From positions 15,914,034 through 15,978,033 of the forward strand of contig OZ024895.1 of the NCBI GenBank assembly GCA_964017195.1: a DNA stretch of 64,000 bases. Direction: 5' to 3'. The DNA comes from Siderastrea radians. Lineage: Eukaryota > Cnidaria > Anthozoa > Scleractinia > Rhizangiidae. The notes beneath the pieces were generated by a model. It was not told the origin of the DNA. It ran no database searches and was given only the letters and a program-made list of their open reading frames with translations. How positions within the stretch are numbered: position 1 is the stretch's first letter; each line of letters opens with the position of its first letter. A program made the translations under genes and the position numbers. Shown here piece by piece: positions 10,526-22,134 of this stretch.

Positions 10526-12214
10526 CTTTGTTTTCTTTGTTTTTTTTTTTAATAAAACGACTTGGATGAGAGTATTTTCACAAATTAATAACTGCCAGCA
10601 AAAACAAAACAAAACAAAAAAAAAAAAACAAAAACCAAAAGCAAAAAACAGACAAAACAAAAAGGGCGGCTCCGCTTTTAGGCTTGGCTAAATCTATGTA
10701 TTACTTTATTACGTGAAAAATCAGCCGTGGTGGACTGGGATGAATGAAACAGTTTACCGGAAAGCATTCAAAACTCAGCAGTTTTATCTCACACAAAAAA
10801 AAAAGAAAAGAAAAAGTAAAGAAACTGTCTCTCCATTTAGCTTCAAATCATTCCAACTATTTGAATCAAATGTACTTTCACATTTTCTATATTCCCGCTT
10901 TACCAACCGGGCATAATAACATCGTTCATAATGCCCGTGGGCATTACGGGAAAATCCGGCCCCGAGCATTGGCCAATCACAGCGCGCGTTAAATATTTAC
11001 AAGCTCTAACCATGTAATAATTGAGCGTTCTCAATGAAGACCAAGCTGTCCAAATTAATTAGTAATTTAAACAGCCGAGATTTTTATAGAAAAAAAAACC
11101 AGAAGAACCTTTGATTTCCTAATTCAGACAGTAAATAAATAGCAAGAAATCTCTCCTAAAATGAATTAAGGGCAGAAAATAGTAAAACGATAGCGTTCTT
11201 TTTTTCTGTTTGTTTAGTTCGTTTGAACCTTGTGAGATAGATTTCACGTACAGAGCTGTAGTTTGTCTCATATCAGAAGTCCTTCTGGCTGCTTTTATTT
11301 AATCTTGGTCTGAAGAGCTCTAAACGTTGCCTTCAAGAGGGCTAATTTTAATACAAATTCCACCACAAAAACATAGGGTTAGTTCTAAAATGTTTGCAGA
11401 AATCGTTACAGACTGAACAAAAGCTCCAACCTTGGCATACAGAGATATTTGGGAATACGATTCCAAAAAAATCCAATGCTTCAAGAGCTCTTCTCACTGG
11501 AAGGCGATTATTTTGATGTCATTCATGACGCCACACTAGTATGTTTGGTCGTTTGTGATTTCGCGTGTGATATGATAATGAACAAAATTCAGTTACAGAC
11601 GTTTCGCCTCCTAAGCAGGCAGAATGGTAACTTATGTGGGAATTTACTGTAGTGTAGACAAAATGTTTAAAATGTTTGACTAGTTTGGGAAAAAAAATTA
11701 GCTGCCTTCACTCTAGGGCGCGGTATTCTAAATTTGGTCCATTACCTCGCGCATGTCAGGGTTTCTTCAATGAATAAACATTGTAACATGCATTTCAGCC
11801 GCGAATAATGTAGCTTCATCGACAATTTATGAGTGTGACAGAAGTTTCAGCTCTCCGGCGACCTGTGCAGTGGGGCGGGTGGTCAAAACAAGAAACTTAA
11901 TGATCAATAAGAAGACTGTTTGAGCGGGAAAATCGATCGTGTCACACTCTTGATTAGATTTGCTACAGAAGGGTAAGTAATGCCGTACTTTTGTGCTCTC
12001 CCCTCGAAATAGAAATAGCAAATGATAAGAACCTTTCAAAAGATGCCTAATACATAGAACGGACTGACACAAGGCTTACTACTACCTAACTACCACACGT
12101 GAAATAACGTAGTCCAAATGAGGCCAACCATATCTTTCCCAAAAAAATATCGTCAAAATGGAAAAATTCCATATTATCAACATATTCAGTTTTCGTTAAA
12201 ATGTTTAAATTTTA
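10526..12214. other. Gene-poor stretch with A-rich tracts
   Basis: Holds an A-rich CAAAA tract near 10600-10660, a small palindromic ATGCCCGTGGGCAT segment near 10930, and only short unsupported frames. No exon recognised. Confidence 0.4.
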
Positions 12215-13155
12215 CAGGCCTGTATGTTAACATGCTGTATTAAAACTTCTCATTTGCATTATTCTTAAACATTACATATAAAACATGTCTCAAATGAACA
12301 AACTTTTCCTCTTCGAAGTACTTAATACTGAATTGCGGTGCATGTATAATTTTTTTAATGTTTTTCAAAATAGCAAGGTGGGAATAAACTGGTGTAAGCT
12401 TAATACGCCATGAGCTAGCTATGTTTCGTTTTAGATTCATAATACCAGTGGTCGATGGTCTTACTTGCAATTGGGAAAACGAAATTAACCGATTCAGCTG
12501 CACGAGTTACAAAACATGCTACGTGTACACGCTGCACTAAAAAGCTAAATTTGCATCATCTCATTTTTGCATTATTCTCAAGCATCGCATATAAGAAACA
12601 TGGCTGAAATGAACAAAATTCCCTCTTCAAAGTACGAAATATTGAATTGCAGTGCACGTATAATTTTTTTAATGTTTTTCAAAATAGCAACGTGGGAATA
12701 AACTGGTGTAAGCTTAAGACGCCATGAGCTAGCTGTGTTTCGTTTGAGATTCATAATACCAGTGGTCGATGGTCTTACTTGCAACTGGGAAAACGAAATT
12801 GACCGAATCAGCTGCACGAGTTACAAAACATGTTACATTAACACGCTGTACTAAAAAGCTAAATTTGCATCACCTCATTTTTGCATTATTCTCAAGCATC
12901 GCCTATAAGAAACATGGCTGAAACAAACAAAATTCCCTCTTCAGAGTACGAATATTGAATTGCAGTGAATGTATAATTTTTGTTTTCTAACGTTTTTTAA
13001 ATTATCAATGTAGGAATAAACTGGCGTAAGCTTAATATGCCACGAGCTAGCATAGTTTCGTTTTAAATTCACAATGCCAGTGGTCGATACGAGTGTTCCC
13101 ACGTGGCAAAATGAAATTGACCCCTTCAGCCACACGAGCTACAAACAATAAGCAC
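12215..13155. repeat. Three tandem copies of a ~315 bp repeat
   Basis: The landmark AAACATG(T/G)CT recurs at about 12281, 12596 and 12910, and CCAGTGGTCGAT at about 12447, 12761 and 13078, giving a period of 314-315 bp. Copies are diverged. Each also contains a GTGGGAATAAACTGG-like word. Minus-strand frames in each copy are similar because the DNA repeats; I see no domain. The array ends about 200 nt before the long gene at 13.37 kb. Confidence 0.8.
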
Positions 13156-13367
13156 ATCATCAAAGTAAATGTTTTTGCTCTCCTTAATTGAACTGATCGC
13201 CTGCCTATTAAATTTCAGTTTCAAAGCGTGTTGCAGAAAAAAAAATTGAATGCTGAACGTTTGTTTTCTAACTCTAAATATTTTTGTTTGTTTATAGCGT
13301 TCGAGCTGCGAATTTTCAATATATTACATCGTAACTTTGTATTTCTTTGGAACGTGATGAGATCAGA

Positions 13368-16300
13368 ATGGACTGGACATTATGTGTCATATGCCAAAAA
13401 AACACAGCGGAGCCACTTTCCAGCCCACAGCACTCGGCGAACAGGCGTGATCCTCTTTGTGTGTACAGAGATTTTATTAAAAATTTAACAGAATTCGAAA
13501 AATTAAATAAATTGCCTGTGCAATCTGGTATTGGCTCGGCAGATATCTCTGAAAGATCAGCAGAAAAATTTTTGACCAACAAGGCATTATGGCATCGCTC
13601 TTGTCATCAGAAATTTAACAACTCAAAACTTCAAAGAGAACGAGACAGGAAACGCAAACTAGGGATAGAAACGGACAATGGCAAAGATGCAACAGATGAT
13701 GGAATACACCGATCAAAACGGAAACCTGCTGAACGTCCTAGAGAAAGCATTTATTGTATTTTCTGTGACCAAAGTTCAGGAAAGCTACATCAATATAGCA
13801 CACTTTCGGCAGACAACTCCCTCAGAACTATGGCTCAGGAAATGCAAGACTTGGTGATGATGGCTAAAATCTGTGGTGGCGACCTTGTAGCTATCGGAGC
13901 TAGATACCATCTTCAGTGCCTTACTGCATACAGAAACAAATATCGGTCACACTGCAGACAGCACGAAAGCCGACAAAATATATTTTCAGAAAGAAACAAA
14001 AGCAGAGCCTTTGCAGAACTAGCAACACATGTAGAAGAATCACTTGAAGTCGGAATTTCACTCTTTAAGTTGTCCGAATTGCACAACTTGTACGAACGGC
14101 GTCTGAAAGACCTCAATGAAGACGTAACTATTAACAAAACTCGTCTTAAGGAAAAGTTACTCAATTATTTTTCTAGCATGGGTTTACAAGAGCAATCTGA
14201 TGGAAAAAACACTGTTCTAGTATTTCCTAAGGGTATGCAACAGATGTTAAAAGATGGGTACCTTGATCGTAACGGTGATAATGAAGCGCTTCTACTAACT
14301 AAAGTTGCAAGGATTTGCAGAAAAGAGATTCTTTCTGTGGATACATCGTTTTCTGGAGCTTTCTTGCCCAACTGTCAACGTAATATCACACCCATCACAA
14401 GTCAGCTTGTTTCCATGATTCTGTATGGGCCAAACATTGAAGATGAGGCCGAAGAGTCTCAGGCGTGTCTTACGATCTCCCAGCTCCTTCTGTTCAATAG
14501 TAAGAAACAAGGGAAACAGTCTTCGGCTCAAAACAGGCATTGTCTTGAAAGAGAGCCTCCTCTTCCTCTATATATTGGACTGAACATTCACAGTAAGACT
14601 AGAAGTAAGGGACTTGTTGACCAGATGGCGAAATTGGGCATCAGTGTGTCGTACGACAGAGTTTGTCAGGTTGAAAATAACCTTGCGCTCTCAGTATGCC
14701 AGCAGTTCAACGAAGACGGCGTTGTTTGCCCCTCAAATTTGCGAAAAGGAATTTTTACGGTCGGAGCACTCGATAACATAGATCATAACCCGTCATCGAC
14801 AACAGCCGAAGGGTCCTTGCATGGGACTGGAATCAGCATAATGCAGTTTCCAACAAAGGAGAATGGAGGTACGTGTAGAGAGGCACCTTATGCACGAATT
14901 TCAAACTCTAAACAGAAACCAACTCTTCCGGATACTTTCACTTATGTGCCGCCCATACAACTTAATGACGCAACTATTGTGCCGTTTGTAACTAGCACAG
15001 GTGCGTGCACCGGAGAGACCAGGATAGAGCAAGCCATGGCCAAAGAAAAGGACTGGATAAAGCACAGCATGGAGCTCCTTAAAATGGAAACGCTTCGCAA
15101 AGGTCAGCCAATTTCGTGGGCCGCTTACCACGCTTCTCTCCAACCTCCTGCTGAACATCTGCCTTCGATTATTGCTCTGCTTCCCCTCTTTCTGGAGAAG
15201 GCAGACTCACCCGCAATGGTTAAACATGGATTAGATGTCTTGAGAAACGTTACCAATTTCTTGAACGATGGACAAATTCCTGTACTAGCTTGCGATTGCC
15301 CAATTTTTGCGATTTGCAAAAAAATTCAGTGGAGCATGCCACAGCTTTATGGAGAAGACAAATTCCTGATAATGTTTGGAGGACTGCATATTGAGAAATC
15401 TCTATGGAATGCCCTTGGCGATCTGCTGCGTGGATCTGGCTGGACGAATGTCTTAACAGAAGCAGGAATAGCAACCTCCGGTACAGCTGATTCGTTTTTA
15501 AAAGCAGCACATATTACTCGGACACGGCACATGCACCAGGTGACCGCGCTGACGCTAGCGAAGCTTCAACAGGACGCTTTCACGAAAAGCGAAGAACAGA
15601 ATTTCGAGAAATGGAGACAAGCAATGATAGAAGGAAACCCGACATTTCGTTTCTGGGACCTGATTCTGAAAACAGAAATAACAGTCCTTGCGTTCATACG
15701 GTCACATAGAGAGAGAGACTTTACTCTGTATGTAGAGTGTCTTCAAGCACTTATGTTTTTATTCTTCGCCTTGGACCACGTCAACTACAGTCGCTGGGTT
15801 AGTGTCCACCTGCGGGATATGCAGGCGTTGCCGGAAAAGTTGAAAAACACTTTCAACACGTTCTGGGTCATCCAGAAGACATGCAAGAGATTTTCTGCGA
15901 TCCCTATTGACCAAGCCCACGAACAGGAAAATGCCAAAGTCAAGGGTAGTGGAGGAGTTGTGGGACTAACGGAGAACCCTGCTGCATTATGCAGATGGCT
16001 GATTTGTGGTCCAGAACTAGCTAGAATTGTCACACAGTTTGGGGAGCAATACATGCCTGAAACAAACCCAGTAGGAGAAAGTGTACACTACGAGGAAGGT
16101 CTTTCACATCAGATTAAGTTCCAGCTACAAGTGAACAATTTTGTTAATGAAATTAACAGATACGGCAATCCTTTTGACGAGAAAGGCCAAGAACTGCTTG
16201 TTCTGAATACCAGAGAGTGTGCAGATGACGTTGTTGTGACAACAGTGCGCACAATTGAGGATTTGGGCAAACGACAGTTTGAAGAGTTCAACAGGGAAGT

Positions 16301-17906
16301 GCTGAAGGAAAGGACGAGACCGATCAGTGCGACTATTAAAAGAAATTCATTACCATTATTCAGCACAACAAAGCACAAGGTTCGTGCATCGGCAAATCAA
16401 ATCAAAGCAATGCGGGATGACGTCGAACTGTTTAGCCATCTGTACATCAGTACCCAACAGCGTGAAGGGGACCTTGACGAATTCTTTTCCCACGAGAACC
16501 ATGCCTACCCTCCTTCACTGTCTGAATATGGCAAACTTCGTTTGGGCGCTAAGTCTGACCTACTGAAGCTTTTGCAGGATGCAGAGACAAAACCAGATGA
16601 CTGCAGTTTCGAGTGCAGAATTTTCGATGGCGGAGCCCTGATTCACATTCTCAACCCAAAGAATGCCGGACTCATTTTTTCAGAATATTCAAACCAAGTA
16701 TTTCTGCCATTTCTGAAGCGGGAATTGTTGACTGCCAAACGAGTGGATATCGTATCGGATCGTTATCTGCCAGATAGCCTTAAGAACTGCGCAAGGGAGA
16801 AGCGTGGGTCTGGTGTGCGGGTAAAAGTTGGCCCCCAGGCTAGAGTTCCTAACAACTGGCATGCCTTTCTTCGGGATACCAAGAACAAAGAAGAGTTATT
16901 AAACTTTCTTTCAGAAGAAGTTAGTCATGCAGAATGGGATGACTCGAAGGAAATTTATGTGACAAAAGGCACTTATGTAATTACTAAGGGCAGCGCCAAA
17001 CCAATGCTAGACTGCACGCACGGAGGGGCGGACACCAGAGTAATAGTTCATCTGCTTCATGCTCTTGAGAATGAGAGGAACAAAATTGAAGTTCGCACAG
17101 TGGAAACGGATATCGTCGTTCTCCTTATTGGCCAATTCTTTGAGATGCAAGCGAGGTATCCCCAAGTTGATATATGGGTGGCTTTTGGAGTTGGCAAGCA
17201 TTTTCAGTACATCCATGTTAATTCTATCTGCTGGAAATTAGGCAAGGAGAAGTCACAGTCGCTTCCTGTTTTTCATGCTTTCTCAGGCTGCGACACAACT
17301 TCCTCTTTCTGTGGAAAGGGCAAGAGAACTGCCTTACAGGCATGGAAGTCCTACCCTGAGGCCACCGAAGCCTTTCTCTACATACAGCGAAACCCATTTT
17401 CTACAATAAGCTGTTCTTCGCCATGCTTTCAAAAGCTAGAGAGATTGACAGTGTTGATGTACGACGAGAGCAGTAATTTGCATTCCGTTAATGCCGCTCG
17501 GAGGGAGCTGTTCTCTAAGAAGGGAAAACCTATTGAAAACATTCCTCCTACACAAGTAAGTGGACAAAAGATGGTTTCAGCTTAAATTCTTAAACTTGGA
17601 ACTCATGTAGATTTCACGTTTATTTTTCAGAATGCTTTGCTACTACATGTTCAAAGAGTCGCATACCAGGCTGGCGTTTGGGGAACGTGTACAGAGACAC
17701 GTCCTGGAATTCCTTCACCAGCGACCTGGGGTTGGAAGTGGAAAGAGGAGATCTGGGTGCCAGTGTGGACGACAATTCCCGAGGCGGTCAAAGCGTGCAA
17801 ACAGCTCATTAAATGCGCCTGCAAAACAGGATGTTCTTCAAGGTGTAGCTGTCAACGAGCAAATCTGCCTTGCACAGATTTGTGTTCATGCAGATGTCGA
17901 AAGTGA
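13368..17906 (+). CDS. Multi-copy uncharacterised protein: zinc-type modules, PIN/FEN-like segment, CXC-like tail
   Basis: Two exons, 13368-17555 and 17631-17906, joined by a phase-0 intron (CACAA|GTAAGT, TTTTTCAG|AAT); about 1487 residues. The first ATG is at 13368 (MDWTLCVICQKN); the frame is also open a few codons upstream. N-terminus: CVIC...WHRSCH (~6-85) and CIFC...YHLQC (~127-185), two Cys/His modules. Residues ~1219-1320 (ADTRVIVHLL, ETDIVVLLIG, FHAFSGCDTTS, GKGKRTALQAW) resemble the acidic core and helix-hairpin part of PIN/FEN nucleases; that is inference. The C-terminus (~1455-1487) is Cys-rich (CACKTGCSSRCSCQ). I know such proteins as repeated, dispersed families in corals and other invertebrates, often labelled tesmin/TSO1-like CXC; they may be transposon-derived. 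The exact function is unknown. The frame is intact, which is notable in this region. Confidence 0.85.
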
Positions 17907-19321
17907 AAAGGAATAGGGACAATTATCAGCCCGGCAGTAATTGAATATTCCCGCCATATTTCAAAAAGTTGGTCAAATGCACCTAAGAAAATTGTCAAAT
18001 ATTCTCGAAATATCGAGGAAAGAAAACGTCCTTTATATATTTTGTAATTTATTTAAGTTCCGGTCTAATTTTTTCAAAACACTCAGCGTGTGGGCAATTT
18101 GTAAATTTGCTTTTTTTCCTTCTTAGCTTCGTTTTGGAGTTCTACACCCTTGACATGCGTGGTACAGCGTCCACACTTAAACAAAATGCAATAATTACGT
18201 TTAAAATGACTGAGTTCGTCTGAAATACTGTTTGAACATTTCAAATAACGTCCCGAAAAACATCTCCTTCTCGCCAGTTTTGCTAAATGACGTAAAAACA
18301 TGTGGTTATCGCTTTCCCGCTGATCTATTTTCTTGGAGCATTGACTTTTCTGAAAACTTAAGCCAAATGGACTTCGTGTGCCAAATTTGGTGCTTTTGTC
18401 CGTTTGTAACGATGATCTCGCTTGCCCACTTGACTACAAAATATTATTGAACAAATACTGATTACTACTTCCCGCATTGTAGCAAAATTGCAGCTTGCAT
18501 TCGAGTAAAAACCAAAAGCAAGATGAGTAGGTCGGTCCTATTTTGATTGATTATTTTTCTGTTTGCTTTTTATGTAAAACTTTCTCTTCCTTCTCTTCAG
18601 ATTTTTATTTGCATTTTTCCCTTGTAACTCATTAGGAGTAATCTACGTTTGCCACTAAAGCGACAAAATCTGACCTGATTAACTTTTTCATTTATTTTCC
18701 AAAAAGGGGATATATACTCTTAGTGACACGTAGAGTTATTTTCATATGCAACAACGCAAATAAAGAAAGCTTAAGGTCAGTCGGGGTGCCTTAATGCTAA
18801 TTACTTCAACGTCTCAAGTATTCCCACTTTTTTCTGTGTGGTCTTTCCATTCATTCTTCTTTTGGTGTTGTTCAAAATGTGACCTTTGTTTTTTTTGTTC
18901 ATAGCAAGACTTTTATCAAAAAAATAATTTACACTACCCCTAAATACATGTACTTATGTGTTTACTACACTTAGAATGCTTAAAATATCTACAATTCAGA
19001 CCTGTCATGATCTGTCATAAGCTTTCAACACAGGTTTATTTTGTGTCGCTAGAACGGTGAAATATGTGAGGGTGAACGTACGTAGCTAGTTCCAGTCCTC
19101 AACCATGCCAAAAAGAGAAAAATCCCTAGAACTCGGGGAAAGAAGGTAGAGTTCCGAATCTTTTCGCGAATCGCTGTTGTTACAAAGAATAGAAAAACTA
19201 TAGTACAAAACGAATAAATATGCGTACATAGGACGTCAAAACTTCTATAACAATGCAAATTTCAAGAAATCAGTGAAAATGGAATGATGTGTGTGGAGAG
19301 AAGAACTCAGAAAAAAATACG
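17907..19321. other. No gene recognised
   Basis: AT-rich stretch with short frames only. I looked here for the membrane-spanning exon expected before the receptor tail exons and found no convincing hydrophobic exon with splice sites. Confidence 0.35.
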
Positions 19322-19397
19322 GAGTTCCAGATGGGAATCGAACCCATAACCTTCCGTACACTAGTCAGATGCTCTAATCACTGAGCCACTGGGATTT
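19322..19397 (-). ncRNA. tRNA-like sequence, probably tRNA-derived SINE
   Basis: Read on the minus strand: CAGTGGCTCAGTGATTAGAG (A box) and GGTTATGGGTTCGATTCCCA (B box and T arm) at normal tRNA spacing. The anticodon-loop position reads CTAGTGT, suggesting an AGT anticodon (Thr), but the anticodon stem has a mismatch and the acceptor ends pair only in part. A T-rich run follows in the sense direction. I favour a tRNA-derived repeat over a functional tRNA. Confidence 0.55.
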
Positions 19398-19782
19398 CTA
19401 GTGGTGAGCAATGGTCAAGAAATCAAAACGCCAAATTTTTCGTCTTAGTGATCGTTAAATATCGGCAATGTTTTCAGTGAGCAAAACTGCAAGCTGTTTG
19501 TGCTGTAGCTATTTACTGTACAGGTCACGTGACTTGCCAAATATGGTTGTGACTCGAAAACGTCGAAAACCTTTTTCATGGAACAAGCCTGGTCAAGCAG
19601 CTTATCAGTGGAAGTTAGGGTTTCCAAGATGTGATATGCTGAGTGCCCTTTGATTTTTCTAGAGGCCAGAACAAAAAAATTAGTGACATCCAGTTGCAAA
19701 ACGCCAATAAGTTTTTATGGCTACTTTTTATAGGTGTGGCGGGGGGGGGGGGAACCTAGGTAAAATTGATGTTGGATACCAG

Positions 19783-19956
19783 GCTGTGGTGCTGCATCTG
19801 CCGCTCGTCAGCTGCAGGCGAGCGGACGAGCTGCTGTAACTACTTATGCTCAAGTTGATATGTCACAGGAGAAGAACAGGCGACCAGTTATCAATACCGT
19901 ATGTGTCAGATGTGCTCAAGTGGACAAGTCGGAGAAAGACGAAGAGGAAGCGCAAG
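19783..19956 (+). CDS. Receptor cytoplasmic-tail exon T1 (YAQV motif)
   Basis: A phase-1 to phase-1 exon: acceptor GGATACCAG at 19782, donor GCGCAAG|GTACAG at 19956. It encodes a small-residue stretch, then TTYAQVDMSQEKNRRP and later CVRCAQVDKSEKDEEEAQ. TTYAQV fits the TxYxxV form of an immunoreceptor switch motif. The second AQVDKS copy has Cys where the parallel copy has Tyr. No transmembrane segment precedes it nearby. The phase matches the Ig exons of the array, so this is plausibly part of the same receptor family. An alternative acceptor lies at 19817. Confidence 0.55.
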
Positions 19957-20565
19957 GTACAGTTACACTGAGTTATGGCTTTTTTTGCTTCCTTAACTGA
20001 TTTTGCGTTCGCTTTTGAGCAGTAATGTAAAAATTGATCTCTTTTGGCAGCATGCAAGATTCATCGCATTGTGATATTTCCACGAGAAACCCCGAGAACT
20101 AGCTTAGAAAATGTGGTCACGTGAACTCCAAAATGTCATCATTTCTGGTCGTCCTACACACCCTTGATTTTTTTCGCGCCTGTTTTGGTGTTTTGCGTTA
20201 ATATAGATGTCATTTTGGTTGGATAAACAAAATCCAGGTATTACGTTATTTGGTTTGGATAGCGTCTGATAAAAAATGGTGTTGCCAATTTTAAGCAGAT
20301 TTAGTACGATTAGCCTTATTGATTACACAAAGTTTATTATATAAACTGGAGTGTTTTATCGAGATTTCCACCACTTAGAAAAATCGTAATTGGCACATGT
20401 AAAGTTACGATAATTTTACATGTGAAAATACGGCCAATCAGCTTTCGCGACGTCACGCGCCTTCATTCGCGCCACTTTTGACAACGGTTTGCCATGATTT
20501 CGTAGTTCTCGATCTCAGTTCCCTTGACTCGTTCAGAAAAAAGAAATAACTACTAGCAAGTTACG

Positions 20566-21037
20566 ATGGCCTCGAGCAATACACCAAAAAAAACAGCCAA
20601 AAATTCGGTAAGTGAAAGATTCGTGTCCCTCACCGACGAAGATGTTGAAAAATTTGTCGAAGCTGAAGCCAACAAAAGCACTCGACGAAAGATGCACTGC
20701 GACGTAGTATTGATGAAGTCGTTTTTGTTAAATGAAAACGAAACAAGACAACTCCAAGACATACCACCGTCAGAATTTGACCGGCTTACCTCAGCAGATT
20801 TCTATTACCTGTGAGAAAAAAGTCGGTGATGAATATGAGCCATCAACACTTAGAGGAATTATCGCTTCTGTGGAGTATCTGAAAAACCTACGCTACAGCG
20901 AGTCTATTATCAAAGGACAACGTTCGACAGTTGAATTGTTCGAGAGGCACTTGTTTAAGCGAATTTCTCAATTTAGAGACGAGACTGTGCATCAGTTTGT
21001 GTTTAGGCTGTGCGTGTATAGGTTTTGCCGAATTTGA
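20566..21037 (+). pseudogene. Crypton-like recombinase fragment (N-terminal part)
   Basis: The frame from ATG 20566 reads RFVSLTDEDVEKFVEAEANK, VVLMKSFLLNENETRQLQ and PPSEFDRL, then a one-base shift near 20810 moves the match to the next frame: GDEYEPSTLRGIIASVEYL and RYSESIIKGQ. These are hallmarks of the KIAA1958/DUF3504-type tyrosine-recombinase-derived proteins that are multi-copy in corals. The catalytic domain is absent. The upstream GC-richer stretch (about 20430-20480) may be the old promoter. It sits in the intron between the tail exons. Confidence 0.7.
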
Positions 21038-21667
21038 GGATGATCATATTCGGGTTAATCGATGAGTGCTATTTCAGTCATTTACGTCGCAAGTTTAATC
21101 TGGAGCAAGAAGGCACGGTGACTTGTTTACTAATGAATACGGACAAATAAAGCAGTAAAGAGTAGTAATAATAAAATGAAAATAAAATAATAGTGAAAAG
21201 TTCTCTGGTGTGTTAGTGAATATATTTGAAAATTGTTTGTTTGAATCAGGTGAACCGGAATTACTTTTATCTTCTGCCTTCACGCTTACTGCTGTTGCCT
21301 TTAAATAAAAATGGTTTCGGTAATATTGTGGGCTTTTGTGTCTATATAATAAACACAATAATACATAGTTGCTTGGAGACATGGAATTTCTTTTCTCGTG
21401 TTCAATTCGATATCTCACGTTATATCGCGTTGAGCACTCGAAGAGGAATTTCATATGTCCGCGCGCCCATGTATCATTGTCTATTTCACGCGGTGTTGCA
21501 ATCCTCGTTTAAGCTTTTAATCATATCAGGATATGATTTGGACACACTAAGACAATTTTTTGTACGCTTGGAATCCTGGCATAAACAGTTCTAGCTTTGA
21601 CTTCCTTTGAAAAATCATCCCTGAACACTAAAAAATTTGCGTACTTTGATTACAGCCGTTTCTGTAG

Positions 21668-21744
21668 CTTGGGTACTCCAAACCTAAACTGGACCACAAG
21701 GACAAACCGATAAGGAGTACAGGATCGTTTGAAGACCTGGATCG
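21668..21744 (+). CDS. Candidate small exon T2 (LGYSKPK...GSFEDLDR)
   Basis: Between acceptor TTTCTGTAG and donor GATCG|GTAAAA one frame is open for 25 codons: LGYSKPKLDHKDKP then IRSTGSFEDLDR. The composition is that of a hydrophilic cytoplasmic or linker segment. Its phases (0 in, 2 out) do not join T1 (phase 1) to T3 (phase 0), so either it belongs to another transcript or it is not an exon. Confidence 0.3.
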
Positions 21745-21811
21745 GTAAAATACTTGATGACGGTATACTGATCCTTACAACGTTAGAGAAAAGAAGGAAT
21801 AATAATAATAA

Positions 21812-21843
21812 CAACAAACAAACAAACAAACAAACAAACAAAC
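21812..21843 (+). repeat. (CAAA)n microsatellite
   Basis: Perfect run of AACAAACAAACA-type tetranucleotides following an AATAATAATAAC tract. Confidence 0.85.
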
Positions 21844-22134
21844 TATCAAACAAAAATAAAACTTGGATGTTAATTGTAAATATATGCTTTAAAAAAATTG
21901 TCTGCTATTTCGGCTTAAAGCCCGCCGTAGGTTTGTTTTCGAAACCGACTACAAGGGTGTTCTTTATAATATCTGTTCTATGTTTCATATCCAATTTTCT
22001 TTTTAATTTCTGCTCTCCTCTACTGCTGTAAAAACCAGTTTGCCTGTTTTAATTTATCATTTATTTATTTTTCTAAAATATCAATAAACAGAGATGAAGT
22101 ATTGAAGTTGACTAACACTGGTTTTTTCCCCCAG

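Noticed and set aside
13913..17216. Several minus-strand frames of 60-89 codons
   Set aside because: Shadows of the long + strand coding exon.
21950..22031. Hydrophobic frame (VFFIISVLCFISNFLF) as the receptor membrane exon
   Set aside because: It lies after tail exon T1, has no suitable splice sites in phase, and is plain T-rich intron sequence.
22102..22134. ATG at 22102 as the start of a small independent gene
   Set aside because: The polypyrimidine tract and CAG at 22134 indicate a splice acceptor; the first codons lie in the intron.
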